Below are positions 22,210 through 33,081 of a stretch of 64,000 bases of DNA, one piece after another. The notes under the pieces were generated by a model. That model saw only the letters and a program-made list of their open reading frames with translations. It made no database searches and was not told the origin of the DNA. The stretch's first letter is position 1; the number at the start of each line of letters is the position of its first letter. Both the position numbers and the translations under genes were made by a program. Origin of the DNA: Notospermus geniculatus (Eukaryota > Nemertea > Pilidiophora > Heteronemertea > Lineidae); contig NMRB01000599.1 in NCBI GenBank assembly GCA_002633025.1, forward strand, positions 192,224-256,223, in the 5' to 3' direction.

Positions 22210-22770
22210 CTTGAAAAATGTCATGGTAGAACCACCAGCAATGGTGCCATATTGGATATCTGTCTGCTTGGAGAGATCTTCGGCATTCTCGATGGGTGAT
22301 TCCATCCTCTCCACAGTCAGGAAGGCAGCAAGGTTCGCCGTGTACGATGAGATTATGATGAGGGTGAAAAACCACCAGATGCCACCCACGATACGGGTCG
22401 AGAGTGCCCGAGGATTAATATCGGATCCTTGTTGCATGAGCGTTCCCACTGTGAACCAGAAGCTATTGGACAGGGTGAAGACGTTGTGGACGACATCTGT
22501 CTCTGGGTTGCATGGATGGGGATTGTACCATTCGAATGGACTGAACCGCGCGAGGATGAACATGGCAAAGCTGACCGCGACATAAGCGACAATGACATAG
22601 AGCCATATTTCTAAGGCTAAGGGATTGAGAAATGAAAATAATCCAGGTGTTTGTCCCTTTGGAGTTTTGAATAATATACTGATACCGAGGTTCATGAAGG
22701 GTTTAGTGAAGTCTATGGCTTGTTCGCGTACATAGTTGATAGTTAATGAAGCAACTGCTAGGTCAGCACG
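22210..22770 (-). CDS. Glutamate receptor exon: end of S1, M1, pore loop, M3, start of S2
   Basis: A 187-codon exon, phase 0 at both ends. [20 protein letters not shown] holds the Arg that binds the ligand carboxylate. The residue that is normally Pro before LT is Ser here. M1 lies at about exon residues 54-74, and the pore loop ends MQQGSD, with genomic CAA (Gln) at the Q/R-editing position. M3 (about 130-152) carries [20 protein letters not shown], the gating motif. The exon closes with GGSTMTFFK, whose Ser-Thr pair contacts the ligand in the family. All hallmarks of a kainate-class subunit. Confidence 0.96.
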
Positions 22771-23124
22771 CTGAAAGAGAATAAGACAGTGTAGGTAACC
22801 ATTAAAACACAAGAAAATGCAACAGAATAAAGTTTAGTTAGCGCAATATCAGCGGTAAGCGAAACAGTGCGCGCGGAATTCTTTCAAACTGACATTCTGA
22901 AAAGGAAGCGTTAGAGTTATTGCTTTTCTGAAGGGTTTATGCCATTCGTTGATGCTTATGCGGTCTCGGATATTTTGCGTTTGCAATACATCTATTTTCC
23001 GTTTTCCTTTTACTTCGTGTGTTTTTCTGCGCCCTAAATGTACATTGTATGTGTACATTGTATGTGTGTGTGTGTGCGTGTGGGTGTGTTCACTATCAGG
23101 TTAACAAAAGATTTGCATGCCATA

Positions 23125-23382
23125 CGGTTTCGAGGAAAATGGCCGCCCTATTGTTATATGGCGTTTGTTTTGGCTTTTTTGCAGACATGTACTTCTGGCA
23201 AGTTCCATCTACAAAATTAGCCAAAATATTCACACCGATTGCCTGGTGAATGTACATGCACTGCTGTGTTCATAGAAGTGAAATGTGCATTTACATGTAG
23301 ATGTAGACATCGAAGTATTACTCGACAGAAATTCGGCCGTAAAAATTTGTAAACAAACGGGCGCCATTTTCCTCGAAAGGGT
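23125..23382. mobile_element. Foldback element, family I (second copy)
   Basis: Ends CGGTTTCGAGGAAAATGGCCG / GCGCCATTTTCCTCGAAAGG. Related to 17952-18184 in its ends and in the internal TGTTTTGGCTTTTT stretch. Confidence 0.75.
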
Positions 23383-23956
23383 GGTTTCTGAATAAGATCC
23401 CTAATACAGACAGCATGAGCAGAATACGTTTTCGGTGTTAACGGTGTTAGTGACGATTATGTGCAGCTGAATAAGTATATTAATGGGTGTGTATCTATCT
23501 AGCAATTCGTTGGAGTTTGTAAGTGCCTGCATGGACATGCCGGTACGTCTACGAAGCTTTTCTGCAAGAAGTCAAAGGTCTGTTTACAACTGCCTATAAG
23601 TTTGTTCTCACGGAGAAGCCAGAGACATTACTTAGAAGATTATTTTAACCCAAAGAGAAGGGCGTTCTCACCTTGTGGCCGGAAGTAAACTTCTATAGAG
23701 TACTCGACATCATCAGTAATGATAACATCATTGTACCGTGTCCAAAGATGGCTTGGTATTACACCAATATATTTATCACAGTGGTATTGTACATGAAAAT
23801 ACGATTATTTTGGCATGATCAGAAACCATGATGTCCCGGGCCTTTCCGAGAGTTCACCCGTCGGCATGGCGTACTGGTCGGCATCCATCAGGAGAAGATC
23901 TGAACCGTATTTATGCGAAGCTTCCGTTTACTTCCTTTGTATAAACTAGGGAGCAG

Positions 23957-24063
23957 GGGCCGTATGCATAAAACATCTTAAGCGTAAAATTTCCCTTATT
24001 TTTTAGTTTGGAACAGTAGTTTATAAAGGGAAATTTTACACGAAAAATGTTTTTACGGCTACA
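23957..24063. mobile_element. Foldback element, family A (GGGCCGTAT ends), decayed
   Basis: Starts GGGCCGTATGCATAAAACA and ends in an imperfect inverted match with arms TAAAATTTCCC / GGGAAATTTTA. Confidence 0.6.
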
Positions 24064-24345
24064 GGGCTCCTTTCTGACATTGGGCTGGTCAGTATCACAG
24101 GTTTTCTTTTTTTAAGCATGGTGGGAAAGTTCTGCATCTCCTCCGCAGGGCTTCGGTCTCTCTTCTCTTTACCGAAGACCTGCAGTGGGAGGATGCAGTT
24201 TCTGGAGAACAGCGTCATAATTTGAGTCGGTGCAAGCAATGGCAGAAAGGTGCTGTAAGCCACTGAAATCCTGTGATACGCTGGGCTGCCTCGACGGCAG
24301 CTTGCGGCATTAAGAAACTGACAAAAGAAGACTCGGCTAAAACGC

Positions 24346-24700
24346 GCTTTCCATTCACGCGATTTTCGAGCGCAAACGCCCGAATGCATTGTTTGTTTCC
24401 GCGCCGTGACCAACGTCGCGGAAACAAACAATGCTTCCGAGCGTCTGCCACGCGAACATCGCGTGAATGGAGCGGTTCCGTGCGCGGAAACGCTCGAAAG
24501 CATTGTTTTTCCCGCGGCGTTGGTCACGGCGCAGAAAAACAATGCTTTTGAGCGTTTTATTTCCGCGCACGGAAACGCTCTAATGGAAAGCCGCCCTAAG
24601 GATCCATTCACGCGAATTTCGGGCAGTGCGATGCCGCATTCTTTGCCCAATGCGGTGGAAAGAAGCAATGGATGCGGCATCGCAACGCTAGTAATAATCC
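24346..24700. repeat. Cluster of GC-rich palindromes, family D
   Basis: Three neighbouring inverted repeats: one bounded by CCATTCACGCGA / TCGCGTGAATGG, one by CCGTGCGCGGAAACGCTC and its inverse, and one starting GATCCATTCACGCGAATTTC. The last resembles the single element at 60767-60899. CpG-rich compared with the surroundings. Confidence 0.7.
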
Positions 24701-26851
24701 TGTAATTTCACAACTAACAAGCCAGAAACAATCGTAACATGAAATGTATACAGAAAAAGCACGAACGAAATTCAACACATGTGCGCGCGCTAAACAACGT
24801 TTAGTTGCAGTGTAAACGTGAAAGCTGGCCGCAGTGGAGACACACGTCGCTTGAAATCTCTGATCACATGCAGATATAAGTCAACTCCTATTTAGCGTCA
24901 CGAATCAGCTCTGGGGTGAGCTACATGTAGCTTAAATAGGCGTTGATGAATGTCTCTCAGGTAAACAGGTTTCTCGCGACGGACATTTTGAGTGCCCGTG
25001 ATCTGCGGCCTATCGTAGCATCTAACACGACAGAAGGTTTACGAGTGTGCCGATGTAAAAAGGAAAATGTGCCCTGGAGAAGCTGTCAAGAATGCGCTCA
25101 TAGATTGTAGGAAATCCTGGACGGATGGTGTTGGATCAGGACTTTGGATTCCCTGTCTGTCTCACCAAAATGTAGGCCTATAGCCTGTGGTGTCCCGATA
25201 GTGTGTGTGTGTGCAGGGAATGTGCCAGCTACTGCGCAGGCACACCGACATTCTTGCTTACGAATATCACTACATCAGTCAGCACTGCCACGAGACGCTG
25301 TCTCATATCAACGCTAAATCCGCTGTGGTACATGTATTTTAGCCATCGCACACGTTGTGGGCTGACTCCTCGCGCGCCGCGAGCGACAATAAAGTTTCAT
25401 TTTCCAGTCTTACATCCAGCTTTTCATCGCCTCACAATTAACTGACTCAACAATCGAGCACGTTTCTCCAGGGGAACAATTCCTTCAATAAACCGGAGTA
25501 TGATGGAAGAAAACATGAAGTAAAACCACATGACTACGTAACGCGTGATGTCTGCTGTCCATTTTAAAGGGTAAATATCATTGTCGTGAATGCCTAACGA
25601 TATAATTTTCCAAAGTTCATCCAGCAAACTCATCAGCTTTTTTCTTACAACTTTTAATGACATTTTTAACAAGAACAAGTTTCTTTTTGTTTCATTTCAA
25701 TGAGAACAAAAGTATTTTATGAAACGAGTATTTTTGCAGTGCCAAAATTGTTGTCCACAGTTTACCATTGCATTAGTCTTCTACTACAGGCCTTAGCTAC
25801 AAAACACACTCCGTAGTCTGATCTGTTAGTTATTCATTAAGTTAAGATTTACACTGAGGGCATTTCACAGGTCGAATTTAGATTTTAGGCAAAAATAGAT
25901 ATCTCTTTCATTGGTAAAAGTCAATTTATTCGGTCACTGCCCATTTTCAGAATCTTGATCAGATAGAACAAAGCGATATTTTTCGAGGGCAAAAAGGCAC
26001 CAGTCGTTTTAATCAAGTTCCCCCCCCCCCTCTTTTTCAAGAATCCAAACTTGAACCAAATCTTTCATTTTGGTCAACAACTCTGATAATATGATTTGAA
26101 ATTTTAAAAAATCGGCTTCACCATCGATACCTTTTGAGATTGTGCCATGCCACATTTGCTCTTTTACCAGTCCTATTATGATCGAGTTTTTATAGTTCCT
26201 GAATACTTTATTATAGTTTCATACATTTTTCACATTGGTTACTTTATACTTAATACTGCTGTATGTACACATGATTTCATGAAATTTATCTTTGTCTTTA
26301 CCTGTACGTTACATCTCAAGTTGCTTTACAGAAATGAAAACTGCTGAAGCATATTTTGAGAGTATCATCTTCTAGATTCATCATTGCGCGCTGCAGCGCA
26401 GGCATATTATCAGCAGCGCATCGCCGTTCGAACGATTAGTTCTAAAACGAGCGATTCATTTGATATGTTGCGTATTTATTACACATAAACTTGTATGGTC
26501 ATTACTAGTATATAACAAGAAAGAGTTATGAATTCTTTTTTATACGACAGCCGACACAGCACGCCATGCCTATAGAAATGATAGTGATATACAACAAAAC
26601 GTACACTGGGCACATCTTGGAGACACCACGTAGAAAGTGCCTTAAAGTCGGTATCTGTGAACAAATAGAAACTTAAACGTAATTAGGTGAGAAGCAGGCA
26701 TATGCCAAACGCTAGACCTCTGGTCGTTCTGTAAGTGCAAACTTAGTGATAAAACGCTAAAAGCAGAAAAACGTAAAAACACGCAGTCGCAACGTTCCAT
26801 GTGATGAGGATGTCTATAGCTAACGCTGTTCCACAGTGAATCCATACTCAC

Positions 26852-27055
26852 GTTGTCAACCAGTTCTCCTACCATCCCATTCCAATCACCCTTCTCATTT
26901 TTTATCCCATACTTGCGATCTTGAACAATATGGATTTTGTACTTGAATTGGCAGATTTCTGCTACCTCCTTCAACAAGTCGACGCAGAAACCTTCATATC
27001 TGTCATTCCCTTCAAAATCGTGGACATTATCTTTCTCCTGAACAAACGGCGTCTC
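26852..27055 (-). CDS. Glutamate receptor S1 exon, variant a
   Basis: 204 nt, phase 0 at both ends, acceptor ttctgtttag, donor gtgagt. Reads ETPFVQEKDN..., EGNDRYEGFCVDLL, VQDRKYGIKNEKG and DWNGMVGELVDN: the S1 half of the ligand-binding clamshell, keeping the Tyr of KYG that stacks on the ligand and the interdomain Glu at the exon start. About half its residues match variant b. Joins in frame from the 31.8-kb (or 43.9-kb) exon and into the RADLAVAS exon. Confidence 0.93.
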
Positions 27056-27117
27056 CTAAACAGAACAGAAAGTTAGAAACGCTGAATGACGACACGTTCG
27101 CCGAGCGCCGTACTTAC
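27056..27117 (-). other. 62-nt intron between the two S1 exons
   Basis: Donor gtaagtac, acceptor ctgtttag, and a branch-like TTCTAAC whose A is 45 nt from the donor. That distance is shorter than most spliceosomes handle well, which would hinder splicing S1b directly to S1a. Confidence 0.75.
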
Positions 27118-27321
27118 CCCATCAATCAAATCCTTGACCATGCCATTCCACTCCCCATCCTCATCGGGAACACCGTATTTACCATCTTGAACCAACATTA
27201 TTTTGAATCTGAATCCAATCATTTCTGCTATTGCGTCGAGCATCTCAACGCAAAACCCCTCGAACCTGGCATTGCCCTCAAATTCTTCGTGGTTTTCTTT
27301 GTACATGACGAAAGGGGGATC
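27118..27321 (-). CDS. Glutamate receptor S1 exon, variant b
   Basis: 204 nt, phase 0 at both ends, acceptor tttttattcag, donor gtaagt. Reads DPPFVMYKENHEEFEG, RFEGFCVEMLDAI, VQDGKYGVPDEDGEWNGMV and DLIDG. Equivalent to variant a and equally compatible with both neighbours. Differences: Asp instead of Glu at the first residue (an interdomain contact position in the family), DGKYG instead of DRKYG, and several changes around the cleft. Including both S1 exons would insert a second half-domain. Choosing one gives a normal receptor. Confidence 0.93.
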
Positions 27322-27595
27322 CTGAATAAAAATTCATACAAAGTCAATGTCCCCAGCATATTGTGCAATGTAAGCATCAGCGCATTATTAAAGTTACTTA
27401 TTGCGACCAACATTGTACTTGCTGCTGACCAAACAATATCTCTCTATGTACTTTTTAATGTAAAGCGGGCAGGACACCAGGCGATATCGCAAGAGATCTG
27501 GGCCGACCGCACAGGAAGTCCGATAGTGCTTTCGGTGCCTGCCGATAGGCGCCGGTAGCACTATCGGACCTGTCAGTATCGTCAATACATGTAAT

Positions 27596-27724
27596 AGGGA
27601 GTTTTCGCAAAGCCCCCGAAACGCCAACGCGAACGCCAACCCATTGTTCGATGCCACGAAGACAGCACCGAACAAAAGGACAGACGTTCGCGTTGGCGTT
27701 TCGAGGGCTTTGCGAAAACCCTGT
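27596..27724. mobile_element. Foldback element, family B
   Basis: Ends AGGGAGTTTTCGCAAAGCCC and the inverse, followed by CGAAACGCCAACGCGAACG arms of about 40 bp in all. Other copies are at 40208-40335 and 54425-54551. Confidence 0.85.
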
Positions 27725-28397
27725 TATATCAAACAATACGCATATAGGTATCGCCGAGTCGGCGGTGGCTGGCGAGAAGATCGGTGGCGATCAGGTAGTT
27801 TGCGATATCACCCTTACCTCGTCTGGTGGACTGCTGACCAACCACTGGACCAACAGTTAAAAATATTCAGGTATACATTTTTACTAAAAATGTGACCGAA
27901 CCGACTTAACCTTTTAGTTAAGAACGTGTTGGAGTGTTTTAGCGGTTACGATGTAGTATGGACATAGGTAAATTCATTCAATGAAGGAACAAAAAACGAA
28001 TGGCTTATGAATTATAATGGAACAAGATGAAGGGAAGGACCTGTTGACACCGCGTCCTCCTTCTTGAGCTTGGTCGAGGTATTGTACATGGGGGAAAATG
28101 CATTCTGGTGCTGTAATACAAAACTGGTAGCAGTGCGTTTGAATTAAAACATATTGGGAATGGATGCAAAGATAAGAAACATTTTCAAAAACTGGGCCCG
28201 GTTTTTCAGTTTTCTCTCTTTTACCCTGTAACTTGGTGCATGCGCTAGCTGTGTCTTTTATCACACTTCCATTCCATTTACTGTGTCGGCCAACTGTGCC
28301 GAAGAATGATTGACTGTGAAAGCCCTATTGTAAAGCCAAGTCCGTGAATGATAAGAATAGAGAACGAACGTCGCCGTCGGCGGTTCTGTTTATTTGG

Positions 28398-28641
28398 TCT
28401 ACACCATCAACATTTTCAAAACATTTCTGCGACAAAACATTTTGAAAACTGTTTTGGAGATGTTGCGGCTTGTTTCGGGGTTGGTCTACACTCTGCAACA
28501 TTATCAAAACATGTTTTCAAATTGTTTTGCAAAAGTTGCAGGTCCAGTCCACACTGTGCAACAAACCGGAATCAACGGGTGTTTTGGAAATATTGCAGCT
28601 GTGTGTTTTTGAAATGTTTTGGAAATGTTGATGGTGTAGAC
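28398..28641. mobile_element. Foldback element, family F
   Basis: Ends GTCTACACCATCAACATTT / AAATGTTGATGGTGTAGAC, with internal repeats of TTTTGAAAA type. A second copy is at 40376-40620 in the duplicated segment. Confidence 0.8.
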
Positions 28642-28946
28642 ATGCAGGCCTTTCATTTGCAAGCGTTTAATGTTTGAAATGTACGAAGCAAGTGTCCGTT
28701 CCTCCTAAGAGATGTCGTTCCAATCAACAACCTTTAGTGTCGGCATGTTTGTGCTGCAGATGGCCGCACTATCGAGGAAACCCAATTGTATTAGCAACCC
28801 TTCATCACAGGAGCGATAGAAAACTAATGATGTGAAGAACCTGTCCCAAACCAATATTTTGTAAAAAATTCATAATAATCGGAGATGGAGGAGAAGGAAA
28901 TGCCTTTTTGGTTCCAGGTTTCTACATGTATTTCCACACGTTTATC

Positions 28947-29048
28947 CATCCTGAGAACATCAGAGGTTCTTAGTGCTCGCTCCCTTCTTCACCGCACATA
29001 AACTGACGAAGGAAGCGAGCGGTAAGAACCTCTGATGTTCTCATGATG
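28947..29048. mobile_element. Foldback element, family E
   Basis: Near-perfect palindrome: GAGAACATCAGAGGTTCTTA ... TAAGAACCTCTGATGTTCTC. A second copy is at 40927-41028. Confidence 0.85.
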
Positions 29049-31599
29049 CGTTTATCAGGGAGATACCTCTTCGATGAAACCAAACAACACTCATGCTGAG
29101 TTCTGTGTGAATGCCCCGGATACGTCTTAGTCGTTATCACCAAATACCAACGAGTGCGAAATTGGATTACGTATACATTGACAAGATGAGGTTCGAGATT
29201 ACAAGGTTCGACATCATGGACTGATTCCTCTCGGAAAAAGTGCCTGCTTGGCCAGTTTGCTTGTTCCCGACCAAAAGTAAACTGGTCAGTTTGGAACTTG
29301 TTCGGGGAGTTGGACAGGTACTAATTCCTGTGGTGCCTCGTCCCGCTGAAGAGCCCGACAATTCCTTCTCCAAAATCTCAACCTCAAGCAAGTTCCACCA
29401 CCGTGTTGCATGCCGAAGGGTTGTCTGGTGTGCATTTTGGGCATGCAAAAAATCACTGCCTTGTAAACAGGCCTTATCACTAGGCCTACAGACAATGTAC
29501 AAAAGATGTAGCCTATATGCCGGAAGGAAGAGTCCACTGATCATATTCTTTGCAAAGGAAGCCGGTGACAACTTGCGCGTACGCGGCGCGTCCTGCAGGC
29601 GTTCCGCCAATCAGATTCTTCGGTAGGTGTTTCGGTCCGTGTTACCGCCTCCCCGATTGGTTGAACGCTTTCCTGACGCGTTGCTTACGCGCCAGTCTGT
29701 CACCGCCTTAACCCGTTCGGCACGATAAGTATGGGGCTCGTTTTAGATTGTATACAGCCAGCAAAAGAAGACGGTATTGGAGAGGACTAACTCTCTATCT
29801 TTTGTAGATTGTCGACAGTGTCGGAGAAGAACAACGCCACTGCACTGACCGAATGGCGTGTCTGAGGCATTTACTATTCGTAGAGGACGAACTGTAACGT
29901 CCAGATGTCATTCTTGTCCTTTGGATTTTTTGAGAACGAAATCTGAAGTGGCCGACACACCTCTAAGAATAAGTACCACCTCGGCCAGATTTCTCAACTC
30001 TGTGGCTTGTTCTCTGACAAGTAAACTACTCGTCGCATTTATTTTCTTTGGTCACGAACGCAGCTCCGACTGACTTCACCAGCGACGGATGACGTAAAAA
30101 CGTTCGTGAGATCAAGAATTCATTTCCGTTGATACGATTTGAAAATGCTATCATGAAAGATGAATTTTTTAGACGTTTTTGAAGACGTTTAAACTCAATA
30201 GTTTATTGAACTTTTATTGACGCCGACCACTAATGACACTCAATATGCACAAAAATCCATTCGCGTCTTATGTGAACAATTCAGGCCGGCTGCCTCTCAC
30301 AGAGAGAGTCAATGTGACGGGAAGTCCCATATTACGATGTAACGGCATGAGGTCTGATTTAAGTTACGAACTTTGATAACTTCACCACGCCAAAAAGAGT
30401 TTCAATTTGCTTTGGAAAAATCTCATTCAGATCTTCCTGTGACTTCGTGATTAACACGGACTTGCTTTCAAATATTTCTGTGCTTAAAAACTTGCGAAAC
30501 AGCAGGTCGGAGGCAAAACCATGCAGTTTTAGTAAAAACTAACTTATTCTATAATAGCATGAATAAATAACAATTTATTTATTTATTTATTCATGATAAT
30601 AGGCAGAAATGGGAATAATAGGCATGCATTGACTGACTGAATTTCGATTGGTTCTAATTAATATTGTGGAAGTTTTCGAATTGGATCCTCAGAAATGCAC
30701 GTCTTCTTCAAATTACCACTGCCATGAAAAGTGCTAACGGGTCATATCAAAACTGTATAAGGCGAGCGGCTCGCTTATGAATTTTTGGTCATATCTATGC
30801 CGTATTTTATTGGTAAAATTAAAAGAAATGAGAAAAAACACTTTTCGCTGTCATTGGGCATATTCTGACCTTTGGTGTCTATTACTTTTATCGTAACGTA
30901 CCTTTGAATTACATAACCATGCGGTATATACTGTTTAACTGAATTGTAAGTTTTTTTTCGGAATAGGTAAGTTTTCTGCGGAATATAGGAGTCAAATATT
31001 TTATTGGTGGTGTGTTGGTGTCAGTCAATGCAAAATGTGTTAAGGGATAATAGGGAAACGTATGGCAGACTTGCATAACTCCACCTTCCTAACAACATAC
31101 CGTTACTGTTGTTACTATCAACTCGTTACCCTATAATGAAGAAACACCATTTAACCATAAATGTGTACTCATTTTTTCCTAGAAATGGTACCTAACCACA
31201 AACCGTTGCGTCAAAGACATCTTGAAGAATCGAAACATCAGATTATGTATTATAAATCTAGGAATGGCTCCTGCTGGGAGACCAGATTTTTCGAGATGGA
31301 ACTTGGAAATAAACACAAAATTCGACGCTGATACTAAATAAATTATCCCCAGCACCACGTGAAGGTGGATAAAATAAGAATCCTCAGCTCAGAGTTAGTA
31401 ACCTCACCAAAATCATACGTTTGGCAAGGAAAAATAGAAGAGACCCACACGTGCATTACGTGCATCCATTGCCCTTGTATATTTCCTTGTTATGTCATTT
31501 ATGGTATCTGATTATGCATTTATTTATCGTTATCAGAAGTTTGTCGATTACATGTAAATACAATTTTGTGTAAATTTACTCAATGTCAGTGTTTGACTT

Positions 31600-31730
31600 A
31601 GGGCCGTATGCTCGGATCGGACTTTAGCCTCAAGTATAACTGAAGTTAGCATTTCTCTACGTTTGAGGCATTGAGAAAAGTCAGACTTTAATGAAAGTGT
31701 GGCTGAAGTCCGACCCAAGCATACGGCCCT
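31600..31730. mobile_element. Foldback element, family A
   Basis: GGGCCGTATGCTCGGATCGG ... GCATACGGCCC, flanked by TTA on both sides (apparent 3-bp target duplication). Present also at 43633-43762. Confidence 0.85.
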
Positions 31731-31833
31731 TAGTATTAGATCTGTACATTTAATCTGCAGTCATGTACATGTACATGTACATTCTGATACTGCAGTCAGC
31801 TCCTGTTTCACACACTGATGACGCGAGACTTAC

Positions 31834-31944
31834 CAGTATTGACGTCACATCCAAAGTCCGGTTGATCCCCATCTTTCCCCCGCGTGCTATGTCCTCAAAT
31901 GGTCCCGTGTAGTTAATGCCACCAATCGGTGTCCATGAACCAAC
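31834..31944 (-). CDS. Glutamate receptor exon: end of amino-terminal domain, copy 1
   Basis: 111 nt, phase 0/0, acceptor tcttcag, donor gtaagt. Reads VGSWTPIGGINYTGPFEDIA ... NRTLDVTSIL, the linker from the amino-terminal domain into S1 (family: IGxWxxxxGxN ... LxVTTIL). Its last residue joins directly to either S1 exon. Protein identical to copy 2 at 43866-43976. Confidence 0.92.
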
Positions 31945-32146
31945 CTGAAGAGAGGAATAGGGCGATGCGTGAAGAATGTTGTCACATCTTGCATAGAGAT
32001 TGGCATGTCATCTCCAGCAGGGGGCTAGGTCTCCGTTTTTGATAATCACCAACGGATTGGATTGCTTTTGCGGCACTGGGGGCGCACCTTTCGCAGAAGA
32101 TCGCACAAAAGACCCTCGGAACGATGATTGTTTTGAAATCGCTTAC

Positions 32147-32251
32147 CTTTCGTAGACCTTTTGTCGTCATGAAGAGTATATCGAGAGTAAAGTCGATCCT
32201 TCTTCCCTCTTTCATGCCCATTACCCTCCCTGATAAGCCATCGAATGATAC
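32147..32251 (-). CDS. Glutamate receptor amino-terminal-domain exon, copy 1
   Basis: 105 nt, phase 0/0. Reads VSFDGLSGRVMGMKEGRRID, then FTLDILFMTTKGLRK, matching the family pattern F-x-GLTGR...R-x-DFxLDI...GL-x-K. Protein identical to copy 2 at 44186-44290. Confidence 0.92.
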
Positions 32252-32393
32252 CTAAAAATACGACGTCGCATAACAATTCATAACTGAGTTGGCATTATTA
32301 TTGTACATTCATATGCTGGTCTCGAACCCATCTAAACGCAGTTTGGATTGCAAAAGAGGCACGCAAACCAAGCCGTGCTATACAACTGCAGGG

Positions 32394-32492
32394 GTACGGT
32401 AAGGGACGGGAAGTAGCACAGTCGGTACGGTACGAGGGACGGGAAGTAGCACAGTCGGTACGGTACGAGGGACAGGGACAGCACAGTCGGGC
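32394..32492. repeat. Tandem repeat, three units of about 37 bp
   Basis: Unit GTACGGTACGAGGGACGGGA plus AGTAGCACAGTCG. Also present at 44421-44520 in the second 12-kb copy. Confidence 0.85.
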
Positions 32493-32725
32493 AGACAGCT
32501 TGTTTTTATGCCGACGCTGCTGGTTTGTTACCCCTCTCTGCCATGCATGTTATTTTTTTTTCCCACCATTAAAGTCAGAGAAATATTTTAAGTTTGATCC
32601 CCTGCTGGAAAACTCTTAATCTAGCTAGACCATTATTAGATGGCTTATGCATGCATATAGGCATATCATACTTGGTGTCGCTGCAAACCCACACTTTTGT
32701 ACCGACAGTGAGAAAACCACAGACA

Positions 32726-32895
32726 ATAGGAGTTGTTTGCGAGTTGACCAATAGGTGTCACTACGGCCCAATTCAATGCATATAGCGGACCCAGTCATTA
32801 CTGATCGAGCAGCAATCACGCAGATTTTCCTGTTCATTGGTCCGCTAGAACTTTGCTGCCATCTGTTGGCAATATGCGCGGCTGACTGCTCCTAT
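32726..32895. repeat. Short interspersed element, family H
   Basis: GTTGACCAATAGGTGTCAC ... GGTCCGCTAGAACTTTGC ... GCTGACTGCTCCTAT. Ends 33 bases short of the receptor exon at 32929. Confidence 0.7.
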
Positions 32896-32928
32896 TGCGT
32901 CATGGTATGGCCAGCCTGCAACACTTAC

Positions 32929-33081
32929 TGTGTTCATAGCATTGAAGAAGCTGCTCCCAAACGGCCATTGCTTTTCTTCGTAACACGACAGATTGAAGAG
33001 TCGTATGTCCTGACCATGGTCCAAGTCTTCTAGTCCTTTGGCTAACATGTATACCGCATCGTACATTAAAGCAGCCTCCGT
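32929..33081 (-). CDS. Glutamate receptor amino-terminal-domain exon (TEAALMYDAV), copy 1
   Basis: 153 nt, phase 0/0, acceptor ttattccag, donor gtaagt. Reads TEAALMYDAVYMLAKGLEDL, then a Cys (LSCYEEKQWPFG) and FFNAMNT, matching the family's TTDAALxYDAVxxxA ... C ... PWxFG ... F. Protein identical to copy 2 at 44955-45107. Confidence 0.93.

Larger units (their letters stand above)
22771..26851 (-). other. Intron upstream of the M1-M3 exon
   Basis: About 4.1 kb. Contains a (TG)n tract near 23050, foldback elements at 23125-23382 and 23957-24063, and a GC-rich palindrome cluster at 24346-24700. No exon recognised. The ORFs at 24036-24680 are shadows of the palindromes. Confidence 0.6.
27322..31833 (-). 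other. Intron between the last amino-terminal-domain exon and S1
   Basis: About 4.5 kb, the right part inside the 12-kb duplicated segment. Holds foldback elements at 27596, 28398, 28947 and 31600. ORFs at 29167-29626 are open in both frames but show no domain. Confidence 0.55.

Noticed and set aside
24036-24680. Minus-strand ORF of 214 codons
   Set aside because: It runs through a cluster of GC-rich palindromes, and its content is the arms of hairpins, with no domain or splice context.
25424-25678. Minus-strand ORF of 84 codons with a hydrophobic stretch inside the receptor intron
   Set aside because: It does not match any part of the receptor, whose exons on either side already join in frame, and no splice sites bound it.
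29167-29626. ORFs of 147 and 128 codons on opposite strands, repeated at 41254-41662
   Set aside because: Both frames are open in the same stretch, no domain is visible, and part of the sequence recurs at 63200, suggesting a dispersed non-coding repeat.
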